Shown here piece after piece: positions 35,100-42,996 of a stretch of 48,546 bases of DNA. Position 1 is the first letter of the stretch, and every line of letters starts with the position of its first letter. The notes under the pieces are model-generated. The model saw nothing but the letters and a program-made list of their open reading frames with translations. It made no database searches and had not been told where the DNA came from. This stretch comes from JBCBJZ01 sp038522635. Its GTDB lineage: Bacteria > Pseudomonadota > Alphaproteobacteria > Rhizobiales > Hyphomicrobiaceae. The DNA is taken from contig JBCBJZ010000007.1 in assembly GCA_038522635.1 (NCBI GenBank), positions 1 through 48,546 of the forward strand, given 5' to 3'. Made by a program: the position numbers and the translations under genes.

Positions 35100-36548
35100 T
35101 CAGCCCTTCAAAGCCCAAGTCGTACGCACCGCGCCGGTCTCTGGGTCTTTGGCGTCAGTGACGGTCACGCCCAGTGCGGCGAGCTCATCGCGGACGGCAT
35201 CCGCACGCGCCCAGTCCTTGCTGGCACGCGCCTGCGCACGCGCTTCGATCAGGGGCTCCACTTGCCCCGCCAGCGCCTGCCGCTTTTTGTCGGTGGCCGC
35301 GGCTGAAGCATCGAGCGAGCGCCCGTCAAACCCCATGAACGCCAAGCTCGCGCCTAGAGCCACCTTATCGTCACGCTCAGCAAGCGCGTGCAGCCCGGCA
35401 ATCGCGCGCGATGTGTTCAGATCATCGCACAGCGCGTCAACCACTTCAGTCGCGATCGCATCATCGCGCAGCCCCGCTTCCCCCTCGCGGGCCGCCGCCA
35501 TCGCGCCGTGCCAGCCCTCAAGGATCCGCGCGCTCTCCTCAAGCCCGCTGAGCGTCCAATCGATCGGCGCGCGATAATGCGTGCGCAGCATGTTGAAGCG
35601 CGCGACCTCGCCGGGCCAATCGTCAAGCACCTGACGGATCGTGATGAAATTTCCGTCCGACTTCGACATCTTGCGGCCCTCAAGCTGCAAAAAGCCGTTG
35701 TGCATCCAGAAGTTGGCCATCATCGAAGTACCGTGCGCGCAGCACGATTGTGCGATCTCGTTCTCATGGTGAGGAAACACGAGATCGATGCCGCCGCCAT
35801 GGATGTCGAACGTCTTGCCTAACAGCGCTTCGCTCATGGCTGAGCATTCGATGTGCCAGCCCGGACGACCCCAACCCCACGGGCTTTCCCAGCCGGGCTC
35901 GTCACCCGATGAGCGCTTCCACAGCACGAAATCACCCGGATTGCGCTTGTGCGCGTCCACCTCTACGCGCGCGCCGGCCTGCTGCTCATCGAGTGCACGG
36001 TTTGAAAGACGCCCGTAGTCGGGCATCGAGGCGACGTCAAACAAGACTTCGCCCTCCGCCTCATAGGCGTGAGCGCGGGCCACCAGCGCTTCGATCAGCT
36101 TGATCATGCCGCTGATGTACGCGGTTGCGCGGGGCTCGTGATCGGGCGGCAGGCAGTTGAGTTCAGCGATGTCGCGGCGGAACTGCGCGATCGTCGCTTC
36201 CGTCACCACCCCGATCGCCTCGTTCAACGGCAAATGCGGATGATCGCGGCGCGCGCGCGCGTTGATCTTGTCATCGACGTCAGTGATGTTGCGCGCGTAA
36301 GTGACGCGAGTGGCGCTGGCAACGCCTGCGCCAGCACCGTTCCGCCGAGCACCGTCCAGAAACACACCGCGCCGCGCCAACAAGCGCAGCAGCCGGTTCA
36401 GCACATCGAACACGATGATCGGCCGTGCGTTGCCGATGTGCACGTAGTCGTAAACCGTCGGCCCGCAGACGTACATCCGCACATGCCCTGGATCGAGCGG
36501 TACGAAGGGGCGCTTTTCGCGCTGCAGCGTATCGTAAAGCGTGAGCAT
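35100..36548 (-). CDS. cysS: cysteinyl-tRNA synthetase
   Basis: 482-residue class I synthetase. Conserved elements are MYVCGPTVYDYVHIGNARP (zinc-binding Cys plus the HIGH motif as HIGN), the WHIECSAM block with a zinc-binding Cys, HGGGIDLVFPHHENEIAQS, and GRKMSKSDGNF (KMSKS). A short insertion at about residues 62-82 (GARRNGAGAGVASATRVTYARN), rich in Gly/Ala, interrupts an otherwise well conserved region. The start agrees with the family start MLTLYDTL. A good promoter lies about 60 bp upstream. The TPR-CHAT gene follows 248 bp downstream on the same strand. Confidence 0.97.
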   Translation of the reverse strand: MLTLYDTLQREKRPFVPLDPGHVRMYVCGPTVYDYVHIGNARPIIVFDVLNRLLRLLARRGVFLDGARRNGAGAGVASATRVTYARNITDVDDKINARARRDHPHLPLNEAIGVVTEATIAQFRRDIAELNCLPPDHEPRATAYISGMIKLIEALVARAHAYEAEGEVLFDVASMPDYGRLSNRALDEQQAGARVEVDAHKRNPGDFVLWKRSSGDEPGWESPWGWGRPGWHIECSAMSEALLGKTFDIHGGGIDLVFPHHENEIAQSCCAHGTSMMANFWMHNGFLQLEGRKMSKSDGNFITIRQVLDDWPGEVARFNMLRTHYRAPIDWTLSGLEESARILEGWHGAMAAAREGEAGLRDDAIATEVVDALCDDLNTSRAIAGLHALAERDDKVALGASLAFMGFDGRSLDASAAATDKKRQALAGQVEPLIEARAQARASKDWARADAVRDELAALGVTVTDAKDPETGAVRTTWALKG

Positions 36549-36609
36549 GGTTGCGGACTCTGTGCGAGGTGCGTGGTGTTTGAGGCACGAGGCGACGTTG
36601 GCGCGGCGC

Positions 36610-36638
36610 GTTATCGCTGATTAGCAATCGTGTGCCAA
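36610..36638 (-). promoter_or_regulatory. probable cysS promoter
   Basis: On the minus strand, TTGGCA, a 17-base spacer and GATAAC, giving a leader of about 55 bases before cysS. Both hexamers are close to the sigma-70 consensus and the spacing is ideal. Confidence 0.45.
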
Positions 36639-36839
36639 GTGCGCTGCGCCATAAGGGCTTACAGGGGAGTTTACTAGGGCGCTTGCCGCCGCGTGGCCGC
36701 AATTCACACGCATTGACCGACTACCCAGCAACGCAGATAGTTGTGGTCAGACGAATCGCGTGCGCTCCGACATGGGTGAGGCACGCGTCGTTCATCCGAT
36801 CGGTGGGCGATGGCTGCGCTTGCGCGGCGCGTTGACCTT

Positions 36840-36844
36840 GGAGG
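36840..36844 (+). promoter_or_regulatory. ribosome binding site suggesting a TTG start for the DUF2865 gene
   Basis: GGAGG eight bases before an in-frame TTG. None of the alternative starts (GTG 36760, ATG 36772, ATG 36895) has a recognisable site. Confidence 0.5.
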
Positions 36845-36852
36845 CTTTCGTT

Positions 36853-37959
36853 TTGCGGCATCACGATCCCAAACGCGGTGCGAACCGACGTGCGATGCGG
36901 GTTCTGGCCGGGCTTAGCGGCTGGGCGGTGCTGTCCGTAGTCTGCCTTCTGACTGTGATCGCGGCAGTGCCAACGGCCGACCGGGCGCAAGCGCAAACCG
37001 GATGGCAGCTTCCTTGGGAAACCGAGCCACGCCAACGCCCGCAGCCGCGCCGCTACCGTGAGCGCCGCGAACCGCGCCGCGCACCCGATCTCAACGCCCA
37101 GCGCAACGACATCTGCCTGAGCCTCGAACAACAGTTGGTGCAGCAGGCCAACAACGCGGCCGACCAACGTGGACGCCTGCCGCAGATCAACCAGCGGATC
37201 CGATTGCTGCGCCGCCTGCATCGTCGCGCCCGCAACCAGCTTGAGCGCGCCCGCTGCTACAACGACTATTTCATCTCGCGCACGCTGCGCCGCACGGGTC
37301 GATGCCTGCGGCTGGATCGCGAGCGGCGGGACGCCAAGCGCCAGATCGCTGACCTTGAGATCCAACGTCAGCGCGCCGCAGGCGGTTCACGCGGCAACAA
37401 CCAGGATGAGATCATCGCGGCACTGGCACGCAACAATTGCGGCCGCAACTACCAACGCGAGGCGCGCCGGCGTCGCCGTGCTGATAACCCGTTCAGTTCG
37501 ATGTTCTGGCAGGACAACGACGGTGCGTCAGGCTACGGCAACGATTACCGCCGTACGTATCGTTCGCCTTTGGGCCAGACCTACCGGACCATGTGCGTGC
37601 GCCTGTGCGACGGCTACTACTTCCCGGTCAGCTTTGCGACATTGCAGAACCACATCCAGCGCGACGTGAACGTCTGCCAGCAGCGCTGTGCGGCACCGGC
37701 TGAGCTGTACATTTACCAAAATCCCGGCTCGTCAGTCGAACAGATGGTGTCGGCAACGACCCAGCAGCCCTACGCGCGTCTGCAATCGGCATGGCGCTAT
37801 CGCAAGCAGTTCGTGCCTGGCTGCTCGTGCAAGGCGTCTGAATACGTCCAGCCGGGGCAGGAAGCGCCGCCGACCGGATCGACGGGGCCTGAGCCGCGCG
37901 ACAAAGCGATGGTGCCAGCCTTCAGGGCCCGCGCTTCTGAACAGGCCGAACGGCGCTAG
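36853..37959 (+). CDS. exported DUF2865 family protein
   Basis: 368 residues from the TTG start. A basic n-region (RHHDPKRGANRR) is followed by a hydrophobic core (LSVVCLLTVIAAV) and a likely cleavage site at RAQAQ, so it is exported. Next comes an Arg/Gln-rich helical part (about 60-180) with cysteines. The DUF2865 domain (about 225-335) has MCVRLCDGYYFPVSFAT, NVCQQRCAAPAELYIYQNPG and FVPGCSC; six or more cysteines suggest disulphides in the periplasm. The function of the family is unknown; I associate it with Hyphomicrobiales. The longer frame begins at 36760. It is divergent from cysS. Confidence 0.85.
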   Translation: MRHHDPKRGANRRAMRVLAGLSGWAVLSVVCLLTVIAAVPTADRAQAQTGWQLPWETEPRQRPQPRRYRERREPRRAPDLNAQRNDICLSLEQQLVQQANNAADQRGRLPQINQRIRLLRRLHRRARNQLERARCYNDYFISRTLRRTGRCLRLDRERRDAKRQIADLEIQRQRAAGGSRGNNQDEIIAALARNNCGRNYQREARRRRRADNPFSSMFWQDNDGASGYGNDYRRTYRSPLGQTYRTMCVRLCDGYYFPVSFATLQNHIQRDVNVCQQRCAAPAELYIYQNPGSSVEQMVSATTQQPYARLQSAWRYRKQFVPGCSCKASEYVQPGQEAPPTGSTGPEPRDKAMVPAFRARASEQAERR

Positions 37960-38352
37960 CCGGGTCCCGCGGGCAGAGGGCCAGCCGAAGTGACCCCCTG
38001 CTCCAACCGGCGCCAGCGATCAAACGCACTCCCCTTTTCACAAACTTGTGGAAAACCCTGCCGCCCGCTTTGCTACGTGGCGGCTTCGCACCGCGATGTG
38101 CCCCCGTAACGCCTTCGATCGGCCCCGCTCGACGCACCTGCGCCGCGATGTTTCCCTGCACAATCAGCGCCTTAGTAGCGCAAGGCCGCGATTATGGCAC
38201 GACCGGCCGAAAACGCACGCCCCAACACGGAAATAGACTTTGTCCACAGCCCGCTACAAGGCTTGTCGCAATCCCTGTATAACCTGTGGGTGCGAGTGGC
38301 GCGGGTGACAGCGTCGGTGGCGAGTGTGGCGTGCAGTGCGGGGTAGCGTTCG
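37960..38352. other. intergenic region before the GNAT gene
   Basis: 393 bp with no supported gene. Two sequences match the DnaA box TTATCCACA at eight of nine positions: TGTGGAAAA (complement sense) at 38047-38055 and TTGTCCACA at 38240-38248. A TATAAC at 38278-38283 is a possible -10 element without a good -35. The short open frames on both strands look like chance. Confidence 0.4.
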
Positions 38353-39048
38353 ATGGCTTCACAACAACAGATGCCTGGGGATTTCCCTTATCTGGGTGAC
38401 ATCGTGGAGCTGCGACGGGTCGGTCTCGATGATCTGTCGGACGTGCGCTACGTTCACGCGAGCGCGTTTCGCAGGCATGCGGCCGCCATGCTGACGGAAG
38501 ACGAGGTGGAAGCGTTCGTCGCGTTCATCCAGTCGCCGGGCTACGTTGATCACCTGCAGGATGAAGAACTGATCTGCGCTGTGCTCGACGGGCAGATCGT
38601 GGGCACGGCGGGTTGGTGCCCTGCCGATGATAACGGCACCACGGCGCGCATTCGCTCCGTGTATGTTGCCCCAGGGTTCTGGCGGGGCGGCATCGCACGG
38701 CGCTTGCTGGAAGAGACCGAAGCGCGCGCGCGTCGCGCCGGCTTCACCGATTTCGCCTTGCGTTGCACGGCGAACGCGATCGGCTTTTTCGAACATATGG
38801 ACTACGCCATCACCTCGCACGGCGTGCGCATCCTGCAGAACGACCGGGACGTGCCGGTGGCGTTCCTGCGTAAGCGCGATCCGCTCATGGAAGCGATTGA
38901 CCGCGATAAGCGCGCCCGCCGGGTCGACGCACGCGCAGGCAGCGGCCGGCAGCCCGCCGCCGACAAACGCGGGCCCAAAGGCACCCGAGGGCGAGGCCGC
39001 ACAGCGCAACGCTCCAGCGTACCCGTGCATTTGCGCAGCGGCGCATAG
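38353..39048 (+). CDS. GNAT family N-acetyltransferase
   Basis: 231 residues. The acetyltransferase fold spans about 18-165: VELRRVGLDDLSDVRYVH (strand 1 and helix 1), IVGTAGWCPADD, and the acetyl-CoA loop SVYVAPGFWRGGIARRLLEETEARARRAG, which matches R/Q-x-x-G-x-G/A. NAIGFFEHMDYAI closes the domain. The remaining 50 residues are basic and low-complexity. GNAT enzymes acetylate amines on proteins, antibiotics or metabolites; the substrate here is unknown. It starts 304 bp downstream of an 8/9 DnaA box-like site and stands alone, convergent with the second gltX. Confidence 0.9.
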   Translation: MASQQQMPGDFPYLGDIVELRRVGLDDLSDVRYVHASAFRRHAAAMLTEDEVEAFVAFIQSPGYVDHLQDEELICAVLDGQIVGTAGWCPADDNGTTARIRSVYVAPGFWRGGIARRLLEETEARARRAGFTDFALRCTANAIGFFEHMDYAITSHGVRILQNDRDVPVAFLRKRDPLMEAIDRDKRARRVDARAGSGRQPAADKRGPKGTRGRGRTAQRSSVPVHLRSGA

Positions 39049-39121
39049 ATCGACGGTGGCGTTGCGAACGTCTGGGTTCACGGAGACGTCCGAACCTGAA
39101 CCGGGCAGCAGCGACGGCGAC

Positions 39122-40552
39122 CTACCCAGCCTGACCCGACAAGCGCTTCAACGCCCGCTCACGTCCGATCAACGGCAACAGCGCCGCCATCTCCGGCCCG
39201 CGGTCCTCACCCGTCAGCGCCTGACGTAGAGGCTGGAACAACGCACGCCCTTTGCGATCCGTTTCCGCTTTCAAAAGACCGGTCCACACACCCCAGGTGC
39301 CTTCATCGAAAGGTGCATCGGGCAGGTGTTTCGCGGCCAGCGCGCAATAGGCTTCGTCTTCGATCCGCGGTTCGATCGTGCCCGTGGTCACACGAACCCA
39401 TTCGCTCAGATCATCAAGCGTGTTGAGGTTGGGCTGCGCGGTGCGCCAAAGCTGCTCATCACAGGTCAGGCCTCGCGCGGCCAACAAGGGCTGCACATCC
39501 TCGAAGCTCGCCGCATGCAACCACTTGGCGTTGAGCTTCTCAAGTTCGGCCATGTCGAATTTCGCTGGCGCGCGCCCGAGCTTCGCGATGTCGAAATTGG
39601 CGATAAGCCCCGCAAGATCGCTGAAGGGCTGGATCGCATCCGACGTCCCGATCAGAGCAGCGTGAGAGAGCACAGCCATGGGCTCAAGCCCGGCCTCACG
39701 CATGCCGGCGATGGAAAGTGAGCCCAGGCGTTTGGACAGCCCCTGCCCATCAGCCCCGACCAAAAGACTATGGTGGGCGAACACCGGCGCGGAGGCGCCC
39801 AACGCTTCGAAAAGCTGCACTTGCACGGCAGCATTCGTCACGTGGTCTTCGCCGCGAATGATGTGAGTGATCTCAAAATCGATGTCATCGATGACGCTGG
39901 TGAGCGTGTAGAGGTAGCTGCCATCGGCGCGGATGAAGACCGGGTCCGACACCGAGCCAACATCGATGGATTGAGGGCCGCGGACCAAGTCGTCCCACGT
40001 GACCGGCGCAGGCGCGCCAGCTTCGTTGCCGTCACGGTTGTTGGCCAGCTTGAAGCGCCAATGCGGCTTGTGACCTTCAGCTTCGAGCGCTTCGCGGTCT
40101 GCATCGCTCAGCGCGAGAGCCGCGCGATCGTAGACCGGCGGTAGGCCGCGCGCCCGCTGGCGTTTGCGTTTGCGCTCCAGGTCGTCCGCGCTCTCGTAAC
40201 AGGGGTAGAGCAGCCCGCGCGCCTTGAGGTCGGCCGTCACCGCGTCATAGCGGTCAAAACGTGCCGACTGGTATTCTTGGCGGTCCCATGTGAGGCCGAG
40301 CCAGGTCAGGTCGTCGCGGATGCCTTGCGCGAACGCTTCCGTCGAGCGCTCTTGGTCGGTGTCGTCCATCCGCAGGATGAACGTGCCGCCGTGCGCGCGT
40401 GCGAACATGAAGTTGAGCACCGCGGGGCGGATGTTGCCGACGTGGAGGCGACCGGTGGGGCTCGGCGCGAAGCGAAGCGTGACGGGTTTGGGGGATGTGC
40501 CGGACTTACCGGTCTTGGCGGTTTGGGCGGACTTTGCTGACTTTGCGGTCAT
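39122..40552 (-). CDS. gltX2: glutamyl-tRNA synthetase (second copy)
   Basis: 476 residues. The class I motifs are FAPSPTGRLHVGNIRPA (HIGH as HVGN) and GLSKRLGSLS (KMSKS). RMDDTDQERS replaces the RIEDTDRARS of the first copy. The N-terminus carries about 22 Lys/Ser/Thr residues repeating K-S-A-K/T-A-K, probably disordered. Possession of two GluRS paralogues is common in Alphaproteobacteria lacking GlnRS: one makes Glu-tRNA-Glu and the other may misacylate tRNA-Gln for the amidotransferase GatCAB. Divergence from the first copy at both signature motifs fits that division, but it is not proven here. Confidence 0.95.
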   Translation of the reverse strand: MTAKSAKSAQTAKTGKSGTSPKPVTLRFAPSPTGRLHVGNIRPAVLNFMFARAHGGTFILRMDDTDQERSTEAFAQGIRDDLTWLGLTWDRQEYQSARFDRYDAVTADLKARGLLYPCYESADDLERKRKRQRARGLPPVYDRAALALSDADREALEAEGHKPHWRFKLANNRDGNEAGAPAPVTWDDLVRGPQSIDVGSVSDPVFIRADGSYLYTLTSVIDDIDFEITHIIRGEDHVTNAAVQVQLFEALGASAPVFAHHSLLVGADGQGLSKRLGSLSIAGMREAGLEPMAVLSHAALIGTSDAIQPFSDLAGLIANFDIAKLGRAPAKFDMAELEKLNAKWLHAASFEDVQPLLAARGLTCDEQLWRTAQPNLNTLDDLSEWVRVTTGTIEPRIEDEAYCALAAKHLPDAPFDEGTWGVWTGLLKAETDRKGRALFQPLRQALTGEDRGPEMAALLPLIGRERALKRLSGQAG

Positions 40553-40744
40553 GGGGTGGCGGCTCGCCTTTGCGTAAATCGAAGCGTCGCGACAGGGGGC
40601 GGGCGTGTACCCGCCTTAGCGGCGCGACGTTGGTTTAGCGTGCCTTGTGCTCGGTGAACATGGCGGGGCGCTCGGTTGTGCCAACCGGCGCCGCTGCCTG
40701 CGCGCAAACGGGGACCATCTATGAAGCGCATGCGGCCGCGACCT

Positions 40745-41176
40745 CTAAGCGCGGCGGATACCACAATGCTCCAACACGTGCGCCAGCTTCAGCACATCGG
40801 CCCGATCCGCCGTCATCAACGTCAGCGGCTTCTCGTCCTCAACGTCGATCCGCAGCGTGTAGATCCGCACACTGCGCGCGCTTAACACTTCGCCCAGGCT
40901 CATCAAGCCGATCCCGCCGAGGATCGCTACGATGATATAGAATTTCGGATCGATCGCCTGTTCGATGATCGCGACGGTGACGCCCGCGGCAACCATGGCG
41001 AACAGGACGAAATTCAGCAGCAGCGCTTCGTTGTCGCGGTCACGGCTCTCTTCGAGCGCGTAACCCCGCATGCGCGAAAGGGCGATGGCGCGGTCCCCAA
41101 AGGCCAGCGACGGGGTGCTGCGCACATCCAGGATCGACCAGATTGTGCCCTTCACGTAGTTCTGCGCCGCCGTCAT
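40745..41176 (-). CDS. small membrane protein, possibly DUF6232-like
   Basis: 143 residues with two hydrophobic helices (about 52-71, LLLNFVLFAMVAAGVTVAII, and 80-97, YIIVAILGGIGLMSL). The N-terminal 45 residues and the C-terminal 45 (YTLRIDVEDEKPLTLMTADRADVLKLAHVLE) are probably both cytoplasmic. The C-terminal strand-strand-helix pattern resembles DUF6232, whose function is unknown; the match is by eye only. AGGA precedes the chosen ATG; an ATG 39 bases upstream is the alternative. It is transcribed in the same direction as rpsD and gltX2. Confidence 0.7.
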   Translation of the reverse strand: MTAAQNYVKGTIWSILDVRSTPSLAFGDRAIALSRMRGYALEESRDRDNEALLLNFVLFAMVAAGVTVAIIEQAIDPKFYIIVAILGGIGLMSLGEVLSARSVRIYTLRIDVEDEKPLTLMTADRADVLKLAHVLEHCGIRRA

Positions 41177-41299
41177 CGTCCTGCGCTCATCGCCCCTGAG
41201 GTGACGAGGCTGCATCGCCTTATCAGCACGCAGCCCCCTCGGGCGTAGCAGAAACGAAAAGCGTTCAGATTGCGTTAGCCAAACGGGCGCTCAGACCGG

Positions 41300-41917
41300 T
41301 TAGCGCGAGTAAAACTCGACCACCAGGTTCGGCTCCATCACCACCGGGTAAGGCACATCGGCCAGCGCCGGGATCCGCACGTAGGTGGCGGTCATCTTGC
41401 CGTGATCGGCCTCGATGTAGTCGGGCACATCGCGCTCAGCGCTTTGCGAGCCTTCCAACACGAGCGCAAGTTGCTTCGACTTCTCGCGCACCTCGATCGT
41501 GTCGCCAGGCTTGACGCGGTAGCTTGGGATATCGACTTTCTTGCCGTTCACCAGCACGTGGCCGTGGTTCACGAATTGGCGTGCGGCAAACACGGTGGGC
41601 ACGAACTTCGCACGGTACACCACCGCATCCAGCCGCTGCTCGAGCAGGCCGATCAGGTTCTCCGATGTTGAACCGCGCATGCGCACCGCTTCCTTATAGA
41701 GGCGGTTAAAGTGGCGCTCGTTGATCGAGCCGTAATAGCCCTTCAGCTTCTGCTTGGCGCGCAGCTGAATGCCGAAATCGGAAAGCTTGCCCGCGCGGCG
41801 CTGGCCGTGCTGACCGGGTCCGCTTTCACGCTTGTTGATGGGGCTTTTGGGGCGACCCCAAATGTTCTCGCCAAGGCGCCGATCGATCTTGTGTTTGGCC
41901 TTGATGCGCTTGCTCAT
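41300..41917 (-). CDS. rpsD: 30S ribosomal protein S4
   Basis: 205 residues, the normal length. S4 nucleates assembly of the 16S rRNA 5' domain. The N-terminal zinc-less form begins MSKRIKAKHKIDRRLGENIWG, and the S4 RNA-binding fold is RLDAVVYRAKFVPT...FVNHGHVLVNGKKVDIPSYRVK. It is a single gene outside the alpha operon, as usual in Alphaproteobacteria. GGAG lies nine bases before the ATG. The 320-bp leader contains a strong promoter and competing hairpins that may attenuate its expression. Confidence 0.97.
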   Translation of the reverse strand: MSKRIKAKHKIDRRLGENIWGRPKSPINKRESGPGQHGQRRAGKLSDFGIQLRAKQKLKGYYGSINERHFNRLYKEAVRMRGSTSENLIGLLEQRLDAVVYRAKFVPTVFAARQFVNHGHVLVNGKKVDIPSYRVKPGDTIEVREKSKQLALVLEGSQSAERDVPDYIEADHGKMTATYVRIPALADVPYPVVMEPNLVVEFYSR

Positions 41918-42064
41918 GCCTGAACTCCACGAGGGTTAAGGTTGTCGGTGTGGGTCAAGCACGCCCTCCTGACTTTCTGGCGCCATTGCCGGTGTTCGAA
42001 CCGGACAAGACGCTTGAAAGTGACAGCGCATCGCCTGAAGGGGCGACACGCGCGGGCGCGCAAT

Positions 42065-42088
42065 GAAAATGGGCCCGCGAGGGCCCAT
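42065..42088 (-). terminator. terminator-like hairpin in the rpsD leader
   Basis: Read on the minus strand, ATGGGCCC, a TCGC loop and GGGCCCAT form a perfect 8-bp stem, with UUU following the last base pairs (AUUUUCAUU in all). It lies about 40 bases after the likely transcription start of the rpsD leader. It could end the upstream gene's transcript, or act as an attenuator for rpsD. Confidence 0.55.
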
Positions 42089-42130
42089 CGGAAGTGAACG
42101 ACGGGCCCATCCAGGCCCGATCGAGTGAGC

Positions 42131-42158
42131 GTTATAGCTGGATGCCGCGCGGCGTCAA
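42131..42158 (-). promoter_or_regulatory. strong sigma-70-type promoter of rpsD
   Basis: On the minus strand, TTGACG, a 16-base spacer and TATAAC: five of six matches in each hexamer, the best promoter in the window. It points at rpsD, 214 bp downstream, and would start a transcript near 42124 that immediately enters the GGGCCC hairpins. Confidence 0.65.
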
Positions 42159-42239
42159 CGAAGAACGCGTCTAAAGACAACGGGCATGGTCGCCCCAAGC
42201 CGGCCGTTGACGGACGTGACCACCGCGTGCGGCGCCCCG

Positions 42240-42845
42240 CTATTTGACTTTGTTAGCAGCTTTGCGTTTCGGCGGAGGGTTGGCGTCGAGATAGGCTTCG
42301 ATCGCGGCGCGCACTTTCGCCCGCTGGCTTTTCGAACAGGTCTGCGCCTTTTTCGAACCCTTACCCCGCAACGGCTGCACCGTGCGCTTGCCATCCTTAT
42401 CGATGTTCACGCGAACATTGCCCGTCAGCCATTGCACGACGAACAGGTGCATCTGGTTGATGAACAACATCTGCTGTTCCGACCATTTTTTCTTGGCCAG
42501 CTCAATCCGCATCATCGTGTTGTAGTTGTCAGTCTGCAGACCAAACAGGCCGCAGATTTGCGCGTAGGCCGAAAGTCGCGCCACGCCGATGATCTGACGC
42601 GAAACCTGCATGGGCACCATGCCCGCTTTGGTGTCGTTCTTGTCGGTCAAGATCACACGGCCGCGCGGCGTGGTGAACTTCTGTGGCACCAGGTCCCACG
42701 CGTAAGACATTAACTTGCGGACCGTGGTCTCGCTCAGATTTTTCTGCGCAAGCGCGGGTGAAGCCGACCAGGCCAACGCCAAAGCCAAGCCCAAGGCGGC
42801 CATGCGCAGGGCCGCTTTTCTATCCCGTCGCGTTCTCGACATCAT
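42240..42845 (-). CDS. exported protein of unknown function
   Basis: 201 residues. A twin-basic n-region (SRTRRDRKAALR), a hydrophobic core (MAALGLALALAWSASPALA) and cleavage before QKN indicate Sec export to the periplasm. The mature part is mostly helical with conserved-looking blocks (SYAWDLVPQKFTTPRG, TDNYNTMMRIELAKKKWSEQQMLFINQMH) and two cysteines (ICGLFG and TCSKSQ) that could pair. The C-terminus is Lys-rich. I do not recognise a named domain. The ATG is chosen over a TTG 15 bases upstream because GAGGGG precedes it. It lies directly upstream of the rpsD leader. Confidence 0.78.
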   Translation of the reverse strand: MMSRTRRDRKAALRMAALGLALALAWSASPALAQKNLSETTVRKLMSYAWDLVPQKFTTPRGRVILTDKNDTKAGMVPMQVSRQIIGVARLSAYAQICGLFGLQTDNYNTMMRIELAKKKWSEQQMLFINQMHLFVVQWLTGNVRVNIDKDGKRTVQPLRGKGSKKAQTCSKSQRAKVRAAIEAYLDANPPPKRKAANKVK

Positions 42846-42996
42846 ACTCAAGCCCCTCAATTAGCATCGGCCCCGTCTTCCGATGTCTCATCCCAAACCG
42901 GACCTTGAAACCAGATCACGGCTGTCCAAAAGGCATGCGCGCGCCGCCGTGGGCCGCGCTGACAGGCGGCATCGCTCGGCTGAAAACGCGGCATAA

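Larger units (their letters stand above)
41918..42239 (-). other. rpsD leader region
   Basis: 322 bp between an exported unknown protein and rpsD, both on the minus strand. It holds a strong promoter (42131-42158), a first GGGCC-based hairpin (42102-42119) and a terminator-like hairpin (42069-42088), and then about 150 bases of leader. An open frame of 94 codons crosses it but has no ribosome binding site and no family look. See the findings for the alternative pairing. Confidence 0.55.

Noticed and set aside
41914..42198. 94-codon minus-strand frame in the rpsD leader
   Set aside because: No ribosome binding site, it contains the hairpins, and the translation has no family features; it may only be non-coding leader.
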